A DNA stretch of 64,000 nt from assembly GCA_030650995.1 (NCBI GenBank), contig JAUSCY010000040.1:1-64000 (forward strand), written 5' to 3'. Below, piece by piece: positions 40,558-50,289 of this stretch. This DNA comes from Sheuella sp. Its GTDB lineage: Bacteria > Pseudomonadota > Gammaproteobacteria > Burkholderiales > Burkholderiaceae_B. The notes beneath the pieces are model-generated. The model had not been told where the DNA came from and ran no database searches. It saw only the letters and a program-made list of their open reading frames with translations. How positions within the stretch are numbered: position 1 is the first letter of the stretch; every line of letters begins with the position of its first letter. A program made the translations under genes and the position numbers.

Positions 40558-41991
40558 TTAGTGATTCGAGTGACCGGAAGGATTCACAGGCTTGCGTATC
40601 TGCACCTCCGTGTCCTTGATGCCAGCTTTGACCCCAGCGTTGACACGAGGCATTGACTGTCCGCCAGAGGTGCGTGTTCTTACTGGTTCCCTGACGGCTC
40701 CGACATATTGCGTGGCAACGGTCCCTGGTGGATGCTTAAACCAGCCGGGATCTTTATAGTCACCCGCAGGCTGATCAGCCCGAACCTTCAAGACACTGAA
40801 CATCCCTCCCATTTCAACACTACCAAAAGGCCCCTGACCGGTCATCATCGGTATCGTATTGTCAGGCAAAGGCATTTCCATCTCTGCCATATCAGCCATT
40901 CCCCGCTCGCCCATGACCATGTAATCCGGAATCAATTTCGTAATTTTTTTCGCAAGATCACGATGATCAACACCAATCATGGTTGGTGGAGTGTGGCCCA
41001 TCGCATTCATCGTGTGATGACTCTTATGGCAGTGAAAAGCCCAGTCTCCAGGCTCGTCTGCGATAAACTCGACCTGCCGCATCTGTCCGACTGCCACATC
41101 TGTTGTGACCTCCGGCCAACGCGCTGTTTTTGGAACTGGACCACCATCCGTACCGGTGACTTCAAATTCATGTCCGTGAATATGGATAGGATGGTTGGTC
41201 ATCGTCAGGTTACCAACGCGGATACGTACTTTATCGTTCAGTCGCACGTTTAAAGACTCAATGCCAGGAAAGACGCGGCTATTCCAGCTCCAGATATTGA
41301 AATCCAGCATGGTCATGATTTTGGGTGTGTAGCTACCTGGATCAATGTCATATGCATTGAGCAAAAATATAAAATCCCGATCGACCTTCTCGATGTGAGG
41401 ATGATCAGTTTTGGGATGGGTGATCCAGCTACCCATCATTCCCATCGCCATCTGCGTCATTTCATCCGCATGCGGATGGTACATAAAAGTACCCGGACGC
41501 CTCGCCTCAAACTCGTAGACAAAAGTTTTACCAGAGGGGATTGCCTTCTGGGTCAGTCCCGCTACACCATCCATACCATTAGGCAGTCTCTGACCATGCC
41601 AATGGATGCTCGTGTGTTCCGGTAATTTATTGGTGACAAATATTCGAACACGATCACCTTCAACCACTTCGATAGTTGGTCCAGGGGACTGCCCGTTATA
41701 CCCCCACAAATGCGCTTTGAAACCTGGTGCCATCTCACGCACAACGGGTTCGGCAACAAGGTGAAACTCTTTGACACCATTATTCATTCGCCAGGGGAGT
41801 GTCCACCCGTTCAAGGTCACTACCGGGTTGTAATTTCTCCCCGTGTCTGGAATGAGTGGTGGCATCGTTTGTGGATTATTTTGAATGACCGGCTCAGGGA
41901 TAGCGGCCATCGCGACGCGGCTCACGGCTGCCGCCACCACGGCCCCACCCGCGAGTCCGGCTGTCTGCATAAAATGCCTGCGTGAATTCAT
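40558..41991 (-). CDS. multicopper oxidase (CopA-like)
   Basis: Tat-type SRRHFMQTAGLAGG; SIHWHGQRLPNGMDGV; MYHPHADEMTQM; NHPIHIHGHEF; WAFHCHKSHHTMNAM. Confidence 0.92.
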   Translation of the reverse strand: MNSRRHFMQTAGLAGGAVVAAAVSRVAMAAIPEPVIQNNPQTMPPLIPDTGRNYNPVVTLNGWTLPWRMNNGVKEFHLVAEPVVREMAPGFKAHLWGYNGQSPGPTIEVVEGDRVRIFVTNKLPEHTSIHWHGQRLPNGMDGVAGLTQKAIPSGKTFVYEFEARRPGTFMYHPHADEMTQMAMGMMGSWITHPKTDHPHIEKVDRDFIFLLNAYDIDPGSYTPKIMTMLDFNIWSWNSRVFPGIESLNVRLNDKVRIRVGNLTMTNHPIHIHGHEFEVTGTDGGPVPKTARWPEVTTDVAVGQMRQVEFIADEPGDWAFHCHKSHHTMNAMGHTPPTMIGVDHRDLAKKITKLIPDYMVMGERGMADMAEMEMPLPDNTIPMMTGQGPFGSVEMGGMFSVLKVRADQPAGDYKDPGWFKHPPGTVATQYVGAVREPVRTRTSGGQSMPRVNAGVKAGIKDTEVQIRKPVNPSGHSNH

Positions 41992-42031
41992 CTTCAAATC
42001 CTTCTGTACTTCTGTTGTCTCAGACACAGTT

Positions 42032-43471
42032 TTAATGGGCTGCCTCATTTGCGCCTCCTCCGGCTGATGTCTTGACGCTGTCTCTGAGCGTTACAATAGG
42101 ACGCCCAAGTAGCGTAGCTTGCAAAGCTGCATCAGCTAACCAAAACTGCTGATCCGCATTGATGGACAACATCACACTATTGACCATATCCTTCGCATCG
42201 GCCAGTAGCTCAAATACGCCGATAATCATGCCGTTATAACGAAGCATGTTTTCTTCTGAGATCACCCGTCGAAGCGGAACCACTTCCTGTCGATAATGTT
42301 TTGCGATGTCGTAATTCGTGCGGTACGCAGAATAGCTTTCTCGCAAACTCGACTCAGTCACTCTATAGGCAGACTCCAGTCGATTCAGCGCAGCCAGTGT
42401 TTGCGCACTCATTGCATCGCGCTGCATATCACCCCAGTCAAAAACGGGAAGTCTGATACTGATCTCGTAGCCACGTCCCGGTATGTTGGATCCTGTATCG
42501 TTGTCATAGATATTTTTATTTCTCAGACCTAATTCAATATCGGTAAAACTCGTGACATTGTTGAGACCTTGCTTTTTCATTGCAACGTCAAGGGCTACTT
42601 GAGCGAGCCTGATATCAATCCGGTTTGCACTGACAGATTGACCCACCTCCTCAGGACTGAGTGGTGACTTGGGCAATTCGGGAAGCCGATCCGGAAGTTT
42701 GAGGCTCTGGACTTGATCATTACTCAATCCGAGCATGCGCACTAACGCCTCTTTTGTTGCATTGACTTCGTGCATTGCTATGGCGAGTTGCGTTGCAGAA
42801 TCGGCATAAAAAGCCTGCTGTCTGGCCCGTTGAAGTTTTGTAAAATTTCCTACAGACTGCATGCGACGAGCCAGTTCAGCGCTCACTTTTGCAACCTCAT
42901 TGACATGCTGGGCGTAGAGCAGATTTTGCTGTGCACTGACCGCCCTGACCCAAGCCTGTCGGATGCGGGTAATCTCATCTACAACATCAGCGACTAGTTT
43001 TGTCTGAGCCTGTTCAAGCTGTTTTTCTGCAATGCCATAACGCTGCGGGAGCGTCAGGACATCCAACAGTCCAAAACTGAGCATTCGGACCAGTTCAAGT
43101 TCATTGGGATAAGTCATGCGCTCAAACATGAATACCGGATTGGATATACGCCCATTCTGGGCTGCATTCGCTGCGATACTCCAGTTTTCCGCGAGAAAAG
43201 TCTGCATGGCGGGACTATTGAGTAACGCTAACTGTACGGCCTCCCCCTGACCGAGGGGGTGCGCAAGTAATTCCTGCGCACTTTGTTTTCGCGCGATACG
43301 CTGCTCCTGCGTTTGGGCGAGCTCAAGCTTTCCTTGTGTAAAACCAGGAATACTTTCATTGACCTGAGCGATAGAACGATCAAAATTGACACTTGCACAA
43401 CCGGACAACACGACAATCAGTGCAAGGGCATTGATTAAGCGTATTCTTTCACGCAACTTCACTCTGTTCAT
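42032..43471 (-). CDS. outer membrane efflux (TolC/CzcC family) lipoprotein
   Basis: Lipobox LSGCAS; TolC-like helical repeats (IRQAWVRAVSAQQNLLYAQ; RLPVFDWGDMQRDAM). Confidence 0.85.
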   Translation of the reverse strand: MNRVKLRERIRLINALALIVVLSGCASVNFDRSIAQVNESIPGFTQGKLELAQTQEQRIARKQSAQELLAHPLGQGEAVQLALLNSPAMQTFLAENWSIAANAAQNGRISNPVFMFERMTYPNELELVRMLSFGLLDVLTLPQRYGIAEKQLEQAQTKLVADVVDEITRIRQAWVRAVSAQQNLLYAQHVNEVAKVSAELARRMQSVGNFTKLQRARQQAFYADSATQLAIAMHEVNATKEALVRMLGLSNDQVQSLKLPDRLPELPKSPLSPEEVGQSVSANRIDIRLAQVALDVAMKKQGLNNVTSFTDIELGLRNKNIYDNDTGSNIPGRGYEISIRLPVFDWGDMQRDAMSAQTLAALNRLESAYRVTESSLRESYSAYRTNYDIAKHYRQEVVPLRRVISEENMLRYNGMIIGVFELLADAKDMVNSVMLSINADQQFWLADAALQATLLGRPIVTLRDSVKTSAGGGANEAAH

Positions 43472-43797
43472 TAGTTCACCCCTTTTGATTCGGGATGCAC
43501 AGATTTGTGGTCATTTATGCTGGGCGTAGCTGTTGAGCTGTCTGGCTGACTTGCCTCTTTAGCATAAGTTTTCCAGCCACCGATTTCACCGACTGTGTCG
43601 TTGGCCTGACGCCATGACTGGAGTGCCTGCTCTGAATATGAAACATAATCAGAAAATGCGGACTTGAATTGCAAGTCAGGAATACTTTGTTCAACTCCTA
43701 TTATCGCAATATTGTTATCCACGGCTTGCTGAGCCGTCGCTGTGGCGACGACCAATACGAATAAAGAGGAATACTTCAAAATATAGTGCAGGAACAT
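43471..43797 (-). CDS. small secreted protein of the copper cluster, unknown function
   Basis: Signal peptide from MFLHYILKYSS; FKSAFSDYVSYSEQALQSWRQANDTVGEIGGWKTYAKEA; abuts the efflux gene. Confidence 0.6.
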   Translation of the reverse strand: MFLHYILKYSSLFVLVVATATAQQAVDNNIAIIGVEQSIPDLQFKSAFSDYVSYSEQALQSWRQANDTVGEIGGWKTYAKEASQPDSSTATPSINDHKSVHPESKGVN

Positions 43798-43922
43798 GTA
43801 ACCCTCACGCGAATGCAATCAGGAGTCCGTGAATCAATCAACGGATATGCAGAATGAACGCAACGAACTCGTGAGTTGTTTCAGGTACGCGAAAACGCAC
43901 TTAACCGCTTAACGAGACGTCG

Positions 43923-44270
43923 CTAAACGAGAGGACGTTGAGGTGGACGATCTAAACCAGCCAGAAAAGGCGGAAGATACAGGATTGAAATATAAGTCGA
44001 CTCAACCCTGCTGCCTCGCGCAGAGGCTAAAAATAAAATGTCAGAAGTAACCGCCCCGGAAGCACTACTCGAACAACAAGATGCGTGCTTGAGATGGTTA
44101 TTATGAGAATCCGAACCAGAGGCATGGTGATCGTCCGTATGCGCAGACACAACCAGGTTCAATCCGTGAGTCAGCTCGCAGCCAGACAGCACTGAAGAAG
44201 CTACTGCCTGAAAAGGAATAGCGATCAGCAATGCACAAATCAACAACCAGCGACGCAACGAGTTACCCAT
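43923..44270 (-). CDS. CzcI/CopL-like small His/Cys-rich secreted protein
   Basis: MGNSLRRWLLICALLIAIPFQAVASS; SAHTDDHHASGSDSHNNHLKHASCCSSSASG; terminal LPPFLAGLDRPPQRPLV. Confidence 0.65.
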   Translation of the reverse strand: MGNSLRRWLLICALLIAIPFQAVASSVLSGCELTHGLNLVVSAHTDDHHASGSDSHNNHLKHASCCSSSASGAVTSDILFLASARGSRVESTYISILYLPPFLAGLDRPPQRPLV

Positions 44271-44319
44271 GTTTTTAATTATACATATGACCTTTAAGCT
44301 CAAGTTCCTTTGTATACGG

Positions 44320-45468
44320 TCAAGTTTCTTTGTTGTTAGTTAACTTATTCTTAGCTCCCTTGGCGCCTTTATTAATCGCTCCGCCAGCAGCAGTAGCAGT
44401 GCGTGCAATAGCACCCCCAGTGGCCACCACGCCACCCGTAATGGCACCCCCAGCAGCAGTCGCGCCACGGGCAATGACGTTACCTGTTGCGACAACGCCT
44501 CCTGAAATAGCGCCTCCGACCGCGGCAGCGCCGCCCGCAATCGAGTCGCCAGCAGCAGCGGCGCCCCGCATCACCGAACCAAACTTGCGGGAAACGATCC
44601 CCATCGCGCCTTTCACTATCAAGTTGCCTTGCTCTTTAGTAATGCTGCCCAGCATCTCGAGTGCTTTACGTGTCGCGCCAGATCGAATGGTTTCACTTTG
44701 AGGACTGGATAAAGCCTCGCAATACATACGCGTCATTACACCCACCCTGAGGGTTAAAAAGGCATTGGCACTCCCGTTGGCCAGACTATTCAAAATGAGA
44801 TTTGATATGCCCTGCATGCCTGGAATTGCGCCATTCAAAGAAGGCACAATCGATACAACTATCGGGGCGGCGAGCTCTGTTAGATCAATATCCTGGATGT
44901 TTTGCGCCAGCACGACGTTCGTGCCGACATTGCCATAAAGATAGAGCATTTGCCTGGGTGATGGGCGCTGAAAAAATATCCTGGCAACCAACCAGATCAT
45001 TCTGAGTTGTGTCACCAGAACAATCAGACCGTCTAATCGGCCATTCTGCATGAGCGCAGTACTGACAAAAACACTGTTCGCATGTTGTTTAACAATCTCG
45101 TCAGCTTTAATACTTAATTTGGCAATGGCATGTTTAATTTGTTCATCTGTTTCTAATTCATCGGAAATCAGATGCGGATTCCTTTTCAATCTGTGCCGTA
45201 ACTTGCGAATATATTCGTCATACTCCGGCCCAGAGTCACTTGATGGTGGAATCAATGGCTTAGGAAGCCTGTAATAAAACACGATTGGCGTCACGCCCAG
45301 CAACAACAAGATTGAGCTCAACACTATTAAAGCAGGGCGACCAGAGCCAGGTAAAAACTGTTCGAGAACATTAGCGAGTTGGGCAGCACTCGAAAAAAAA
45401 CCAAGCCATACATAAAACAAAATACAAACAGCACTGAGTCCGATGACTCGCAATAATATTTTATGCAT
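44320..45468 (-). CDS. DUF697-like membrane protein with C-terminal 11-residue Ala/Gly repeats
   Basis: GNVGTNVVLAQNIQDIDLTELAAPIVVSIVPSLNGAIPGMQGISNLILNSLANGSANAFLTLRVGVMTRMYCEAL; repeats from residue ~302. Confidence 0.75.
   Translation of the reverse strand: MHKILLRVIGLSAVCILFYVWLGFFSSAAQLANVLEQFLPGSGRPALIVLSSILLLLGVTPIVFYYRLPKPLIPPSSDSGPEYDEYIRKLRHRLKRNPHLISDELETDEQIKHAIAKLSIKADEIVKQHANSVFVSTALMQNGRLDGLIVLVTQLRMIWLVARIFFQRPSPRQMLYLYGNVGTNVVLAQNIQDIDLTELAAPIVVSIVPSLNGAIPGMQGISNLILNSLANGSANAFLTLRVGVMTRMYCEALSSPQSETIRSGATRKALEMLGSITKEQGNLIVKGAMGIVSRKFGSVMRGAAAAGDSIAGGAAAVGGAISGGVVATGNVIARGATAAGGAITGGVVATGGAIARTATAAGGAINKGAKGAKNKLTNNKET
44335..44565 (-). repeat. about seven degenerate 33 bp repeats encoding 11-residue units
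   Basis: GAAAAGDSIAG/GAAAVGGAISG/GVVATGNVIAR/GATAAGGAITG/GVVATGGAIAR/TATAAGGAINK/GAKGAKNKLTN. Confidence 0.85.
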
Positions 45469-45603
45469 TGGCGCAATCCTTTTTTATTACTTTATTACAT
45501 ATTAACCACTCATTTTATTTGAGTAGTACGATGACATGAATACGAAGCACCAAATCCGGTAATTGCTTCCACTTTATTTAACCTCTCCAGAAGATACAAA
45601 AAA

Positions 45604-45834
45604 ATGGCTCAACGCGACGATCGTTCAGGCGAGTGGGAAACTCTCGAAAACTATAGAAAAGAATTATTAATTGAACGAGAAAAATGCAAGAAACTCATCA
45701 CCAGCTTTCAACAGCAATTCGGATACCCACCGGAAGAAAAACTGCAAGAACTTGAAAAAATCGATCTGGAACTTAAAAGAACTAAACAGCAAGAACGGCC
45801 AATTCTCAGGCAATTGAAAAGGTCATCGCCGTAA
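45604..45834 (+). CDS. small coiled-coil-like hypothetical protein
   Basis: 76 aa, charged heptad-like sequence; no confident family. Confidence 0.45.
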   Translation: MAQRDDRSGEWETLENYRKELLIEREKCKKLITSFQQQFGYPPEEKLQELEKIDLELKRTKQQERPILRQLKRSSP

Positions 45835-45866
45835 AATAGGCAAGGCACCATACCAAGGAGAGCCAA

Positions 45867-46346
45867 ATGAAACACATTACTAGATTGATGGCCGTCGCCC
45901 TCTGTACTGGATTACTGATTATGCATCCGGTAATGGCCGACCCGCCACCAGGCAAAGGTAATCCAAACAACGCAGGTCAAGGTAAAAATGGTCAAGGGCA
46001 AGGGCAAGGGCAAGGACAAGGCAAAGGAAACGACAATCAGCAAGGTTCGGCAACAGATCTGAGTGTCAATCTTATCGCAGCAGGCATTACAGCTATCGCA
46101 GCCAGAAATTTAGCCTTAAATGTTGGATCCGTTGGGTATGCTCCACTGCCTCCGGGAATTGCTAAAAATCTTGCGCGTGGAAAACCCCTGCCACCAGGCA
46201 TTGTAAAAAAACTAGTACCTGGCTCACTCTTAGGCCAACTTCCTCAACATCCTGGCTACGAATGGCATGTCGCCGGAACAGATCTCATCCTTGTTGCTAT
46301 CGGAACCGCCATTGTTGCGGATATTTTGAGAAATGTATTCCAATAA
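45867..46346 (+). CDS. RcnB/CigR-like protein with GQ repeat
   Basis: Signal peptide; PPPGKGNPNNAGQGKNGQGQGQGQGQGKGN; PPGIAKNLARGKPLPPGIVKKLVP...YEWHVAGTDLILV. Confidence 0.75.
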   Translation: MKHITRLMAVALCTGLLIMHPVMADPPPGKGNPNNAGQGKNGQGQGQGQGQGKGNDNQQGSATDLSVNLIAAGITAIAARNLALNVGSVGYAPLPPGIAKNLARGKPLPPGIVKKLVPGSLLGQLPQHPGYEWHVAGTDLILVAIGTAIVADILRNVFQ

Positions 46347-46389
46347 CGTGTATTTTTTCCCATCCTGAAACTCTGACCCTATACTTTTT

Positions 46390-46824
46390 TCATAGCTTAA
46401 ACCTGTCTATACCCACAATATTTAGTCTGCTAATTCCCTGACGCTGAGCACTGGCAAGTACGAATGCGAGCGATTCATAATTTGATTTTGCTGCAACATT
46501 GATGTGCAGCGCAAGATTAGGATAATCCTCAGGAGAGGAGAATTTTTTTAGACTATTTTCAAACGCGCCCCTGTCATCGATGACAGTATCGTCCAGACTC
46601 AGCACGTTACCTGCATCTATATCAATTCGTACAATATTCTGCGGAGTTGAAACTGCTGCGGATTCCACAGGTAGTTCCAGTTTCACAGCATGCAATTGAA
46701 GTGGGATGGTAATGATCAACATGATCAGTAAAACCAGCATGACGTCAATGAGTGGAGTTGTATTAATTTCAAGCATGAACTCTGGCTCTGATGCATGCTC
46801 TACAAATAACAGATTAGCATTCAT
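46390..46824 (-). CDS. exbD: ExbD-family protein 2
   Basis: EINTTPLIDVMLVLLIMLIITIPL. Confidence 0.9.
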   Translation of the reverse strand: MNANLLFVEHASEPEFMLEINTTPLIDVMLVLLIMLIITIPLQLHAVKLELPVESAAVSTPQNIVRIDIDAGNVLSLDDTVIDDRGAFENSLKKFSSPEDYPNLALHINVAAKSNYESLAFVLASAQRQGISRLNIVGIDRFKL

Positions 46825-47249
46825 CTTAAAGTGGTTCCTTGAGGTTCAGTCAGGAAATTTATTTTATTTAGGCCAACACTTTTAGCAATACTCAGTACGC
46901 GTCCTATTGACTCAAACTCAGTCATTGCATCGCCAATTATTTGTACTTCACGTTGTGGCTGCTCAAGCGCTATCCATTTCATTTTTTGATTAAGTTCCTG
47001 AATATCAATCATCTCTCCATCCATGTAAACCCTGGCTTGCGAATCAATAGTCAATACGAGACTCCCTGTTTTGATTTCATGTGGATGCTGACTTTCACGC
47101 GGTAGCTGAACATTGATGGAGGATGTCACAGCAGGAATTGTGATGAGAAAAATAATAAGTAAAACAAGCATCACATCAACGAGTGGCGTAGTATTTATCG
47201 TAGTCAATAACCCGTCATCGTCTTGACCGGAATCTATAAGCATTGCCAT
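46821..47249 (-). CDS. exbD: ExbD-family protein 1
   Basis: TINTTPLVDVMLVLLIIFLITIP; ATGA overlap with the next exbD. Confidence 0.9.
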   Translation of the reverse strand: MAMLIDSGQDDDGLLTTINTTPLVDVMLVLLIIFLITIPAVTSSINVQLPRESQHPHEIKTGSLVLTIDSQARVYMDGEMIDIQELNQKMKWIALEQPQREVQIIGDAMTEFESIGRVLSIAKSVGLNKINFLTEPQGTTLR

Positions 47250-47264
47250 AATGATTCCTATAGG

Positions 47265-48011
47265 TTAGCGGTTAGATTTTGCGGAGCCTAGCAGTACCGC
47301 ATGGAGATCAGAGCCAAAAGACTGAACGCTCTCCATGATTGCCTTGTTGCGACGTACTAGCCAGTTGTAGCCAAGTACCGCAGGGACAGCAACCGCAAGT
47401 CCAATAGCAGTCATGATCAACGACTCTCCAACCGGGCCTGCAACCTTATCGATACTAGCCTGTCCAGACATGCCAATTTTTACCAAGGCGTGATATATCC
47501 CCCAAACTGTTCCAAACAAACCTACAAACGGGGCTGTTGAACCTACTGTGGCAAGGATCGCCAAGCCGTCTTGCATACGATTTTGAATACTTCCTATTGC
47601 GCGCTGGATGCCCATCGTGACCCACGTATTAAAGTCAATCACACCGAGCAACCCATCATGCTTTCCAGCACCCTGTAATCCCTTTTCTGCGATAAAGCGA
47701 AAAGGACTCAATACATGCAGAGTATTTACACCCTGCTCAACGCTTTGCGCTTTCCAGAACCCGTTTTGTACCTGGCGCCCATACCGCATTGTGCGCTGCT
47801 GTTCAACCAGTTTTCTGAGGATGACATACCAGCTGGCCAGACTCATCAACACCAATATCATCAAAGTCGCCCTGGCTACGATATCGCCCTGAGCCCACAG
47901 CAATTTCAACCCATAGGGATTTTCATTTAAAGTTTCAGCACTACAACCCGCCTGAATGAAAAAAAAAGTCGAAAATATCATGACTTGTTTGAGTAATGAG
48001 TGTTTGATCAT
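47265..48011 (-). CDS. exbB: ExbB/MotA-TolQ family proton channel
   Basis: LATVGSTAPFVGLFGTVWGIYHALVKIGMSGQASIDKVAGPVGESLIMTAIGLAVAVPAVLGYNW. Confidence 0.93.
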   Translation of the reverse strand: MIKHSLLKQVMIFSTFFFIQAGCSAETLNENPYGLKLLWAQGDIVARATLMILVLMSLASWYVILRKLVEQQRTMRYGRQVQNGFWKAQSVEQGVNTLHVLSPFRFIAEKGLQGAGKHDGLLGVIDFNTWVTMGIQRAIGSIQNRMQDGLAILATVGSTAPFVGLFGTVWGIYHALVKIGMSGQASIDKVAGPVGESLIMTAIGLAVAVPAVLGYNWLVRRNKAIMESVQSFGSDLHAVLLGSAKSNR

Positions 48012-48040
48012 GTTGAAAACCTTTTAAATATGTATATGAA

Positions 48041-48781
48041 TCACTTCAATCGCCATGCATACCGGATGCTTGACCAGCTTTGAACAGGATGTCCATTACT
48101 CGAACCAGGACGAAACTGACACTTCGATAATGCAGTGCGCGCGGCATCATCTAGTCGCTCGAATCCTGATGATTTCGCTATTTCAGCCTTTAAAACATGT
48201 CCATCTGTATCGACTAAAAAGTTAAGCGTGACAATCCCTTCTTCCAATAATCGACGAGAGGCTTTTGGATAATCAGGTTTTGGGCAATGCATACCTGGCT
48301 CTAAAACTGCTTGCGTACCGATGACTGGATTACCAGCCTGGGATGGGGGTGAACTTGCAACCGGTTGTGCTGATTCGAGTTCTGTCGATTTATTAGCTGA
48401 TGACGGGCGTTGCACTTGATCTGTTTGATGGATTTTTTTCTGCTTCATCTTCTCCTGAGGCGCAACTGGCTTAGTCAGAATGGGAGTGCTTTGTGAAGGT
48501 TTAGATTGTTGCGGTATTTCAGGTATTACTTCAGGTACAGAAGATTTCTCCAAACTATCCGATAGCAATATTGCAGAAACAAACTGATTCGCAGGCATAG
48601 CTGGTTTAGCAACAGTTCGCTGGCTTGGGGAGTACATGGCTGCGTAAAAGAGCAATACGTGCAATGCAATCGCGATTGCAATAAAAATCAGCTTGAGTAT
48701 GAGACTTGCATCCACGAACTCATAATGAGCATCCACTCCTGCGTTCTCATTTTTATTCCATCTACTTAGATGCGCATTCAT
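48041..48781 (-). CDS. tonB: TonB family energy transducer
   Basis: N-terminal TM, Pro-rich middle, C-terminal CPKPDYPKASRRLLEEGIVTLNFLVDTDGHVLKAEIAKSSGFERLDDAARTALSKCQFRPG. Confidence 0.92.
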   Translation of the reverse strand: MNAHLSRWNKNENAGVDAHYEFVDASLILKLIFIAIAIALHVLLFYAAMYSPSQRTVAKPAMPANQFVSAILLSDSLEKSSVPEVIPEIPQQSKPSQSTPILTKPVAPQEKMKQKKIHQTDQVQRPSSANKSTELESAQPVASSPPSQAGNPVIGTQAVLEPGMHCPKPDYPKASRRLLEEGIVTLNFLVDTDGHVLKAEIAKSSGFERLDDAARTALSKCQFRPGSSNGHPVQSWSSIRYAWRLK

Positions 48782-49488
48782 ATCCGCAAGCCAATGATGA
48801 CGAGCGTTATCAGCGTTGATACAGAAAATATACTGACACCTATCGCGCGTCGCCGATTCATTTGTACCCAGAGGATCACGCCGGATACAGAGAGGAAAAT
48901 CATGCTCCCCGCGATTGAGTCAATGAACAAAATCCAGGGTGCAGACATTCCTGTACCTTTGTGCAGATTCGTTAAGGTCGCGAGTATTCCGTTAGAGGTG
49001 TTCTGAACACTTACTGAGTTATTGCCAACCCAGTACTCAACCTGCGTGAGTTGATGTGGGCCTCCGAAGTTGAATTGCCAACGCTCAGGTTGTCGATATG
49101 GTGCGGAGTCCGTTTGTACTCCTGAACCTCCCACATCTCTGGAGGATGATTCACCGACTTGATTCCAGGAAAATATTCTCGAGGGTTCAATACGAACATT
49201 ATTCGCAGGTTTGGGGAGATGCAATCCCGCCTGTAACCAACTTTCCATTTTCTCTGGAGAGATTGCAGCAAACGCTGGCACCTGAAGTTGAACCTTTGTC
49301 CGCACTTGAGACATTGGCGGTAATTTTAAAATTGCTCTGTGGTTTAACCAGATTCCACTCAGACCAAATACAAGTCCAAGTAACGCTCCCCAAAGTCCAA
49401 TCCAGCCATGCGTTTTCCTCACCCAGTTCACAAATTTTGCATAACGTTGCTTTTTTTTCAACTGGTTACTTTTAGATTGAATCATCAC
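48778..49488 (-). CDS. PepSY-associated TM protein
   Basis: FVNWVRKTHGWIGLWGALLGLVFGLSGIWLNHR; PWILFIDSIAGSMIFLSVSGVILW. Confidence 0.85.
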   Translation of the reverse strand: MMIQSKSNQLKKKQRYAKFVNWVRKTHGWIGLWGALLGLVFGLSGIWLNHRAILKLPPMSQVRTKVQLQVPAFAAISPEKMESWLQAGLHLPKPANNVRIEPSRIFSWNQVGESSSRDVGGSGVQTDSAPYRQPERWQFNFGGPHQLTQVEYWVGNNSVSVQNTSNGILATLTNLHKGTGMSAPWILFIDSIAGSMIFLSVSGVILWVQMNRRRAIGVSIFSVSTLITLVIIGLRI

Positions 49489-49523
49489 AATAGAATTCTG
49501 TGTTTAAAAATAATTAATTATTC

Positions 49524-49580
49524 AAACGTACGTCATACATGTGCTTAAAAATTTAAACGTAGGTCATGCAGGTGCTTAAA
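49524..49580. repeat. imperfect tandem duplication, 31 bp period
   Basis: AAACGTACGTCATACATGTGCTTAAA (49524-49549) and AAACGTAGGTCATGCAGGTGCTTAAA (49555-49580), 3 mismatches in 26 bp. Confidence 0.85.
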
Positions 49581-50262
49581 CGTCTGACCATTTACGCAAT
49601 AAATTATGATAAGTACCCACGAGTGCACTGCGTGCCTGAGAGTCTGCATTGGTTATGTTTAATTGCTGAATAGCGTTATCGAGTTCAAACAACAGCGTTC
49701 GATCCCCATCGTCCCTGACCAGACTTTGCACCCAGGTAAAGCAGGCCAGTCGAACGCCTTGAGTAACAGGGGTTACTTTGTGCAAGCTTGTTGAAGGATA
49801 TAAAACCATGTCTCCAGCCGGCAACTTTGCGCTATGCGTGCCGTACGTGTCCTGTATATGCAACTCACCTCCTGCATAGGACTCTGGATCAGATAAAAAT
49901 AAAGTTGCAGACAAATCTGTCCGGAATTTTCTGCCATCGTGTGGATGCAGACGAATACCTCCGTCCACGTGCAATCCAAATCCCATTCCCTCGCCATAGC
50001 GATTAAACATAGGTGGGTACAAAGCATTAGGCAAGGCCGCACTGATGAATAATGGATTGCTTTCCAGTGCTGCAGCAATAATGGACTGGCACTCATGTGC
50101 GACAGATGATTGCTCATCAATCTGTTCATTTGATTTGACCGGTGCGCCTTGATAGCCAGCCGACACACGACCATCTACCCAGGCCTGACCGGCATTTTCC
50201 AAAACAGTACGTAAATTTTTCACTACCTGCTGGCTAAGTACTTGCGGGATATGAATCAACAT
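49576..50262 (-). CDS. piuC: PKHD-type Fe(II)/2OG hydroxylase (PiuC-like)
   Basis: MLIHIPQVLSQQVVKNLRTVLENAGQAWVDGRVSAGYQGAPVKSNEQI; FGLHVDGGIR; DLSATLFLSDPESYAGGEL. Confidence 0.92.
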   Translation of the reverse strand: MLIHIPQVLSQQVVKNLRTVLENAGQAWVDGRVSAGYQGAPVKSNEQIDEQSSVAHECQSIIAAALESNPLFISAALPNALYPPMFNRYGEGMGFGLHVDGGIRLHPHDGRKFRTDLSATLFLSDPESYAGGELHIQDTYGTHSAKLPAGDMVLYPSTSLHKVTPVTQGVRLACFTWVQSLVRDDGDRTLLFELDNAIQQLNITNADSQARSALVGTYHNLLRKWSDV

Positions 50263-50289
50263 GACCGGAATATTCCTCTAATCACTTTT

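Noticed and set aside
40708-41253. 181 aa plus-strand ORF
   Set aside because: Antisense to the multicopper oxidase.
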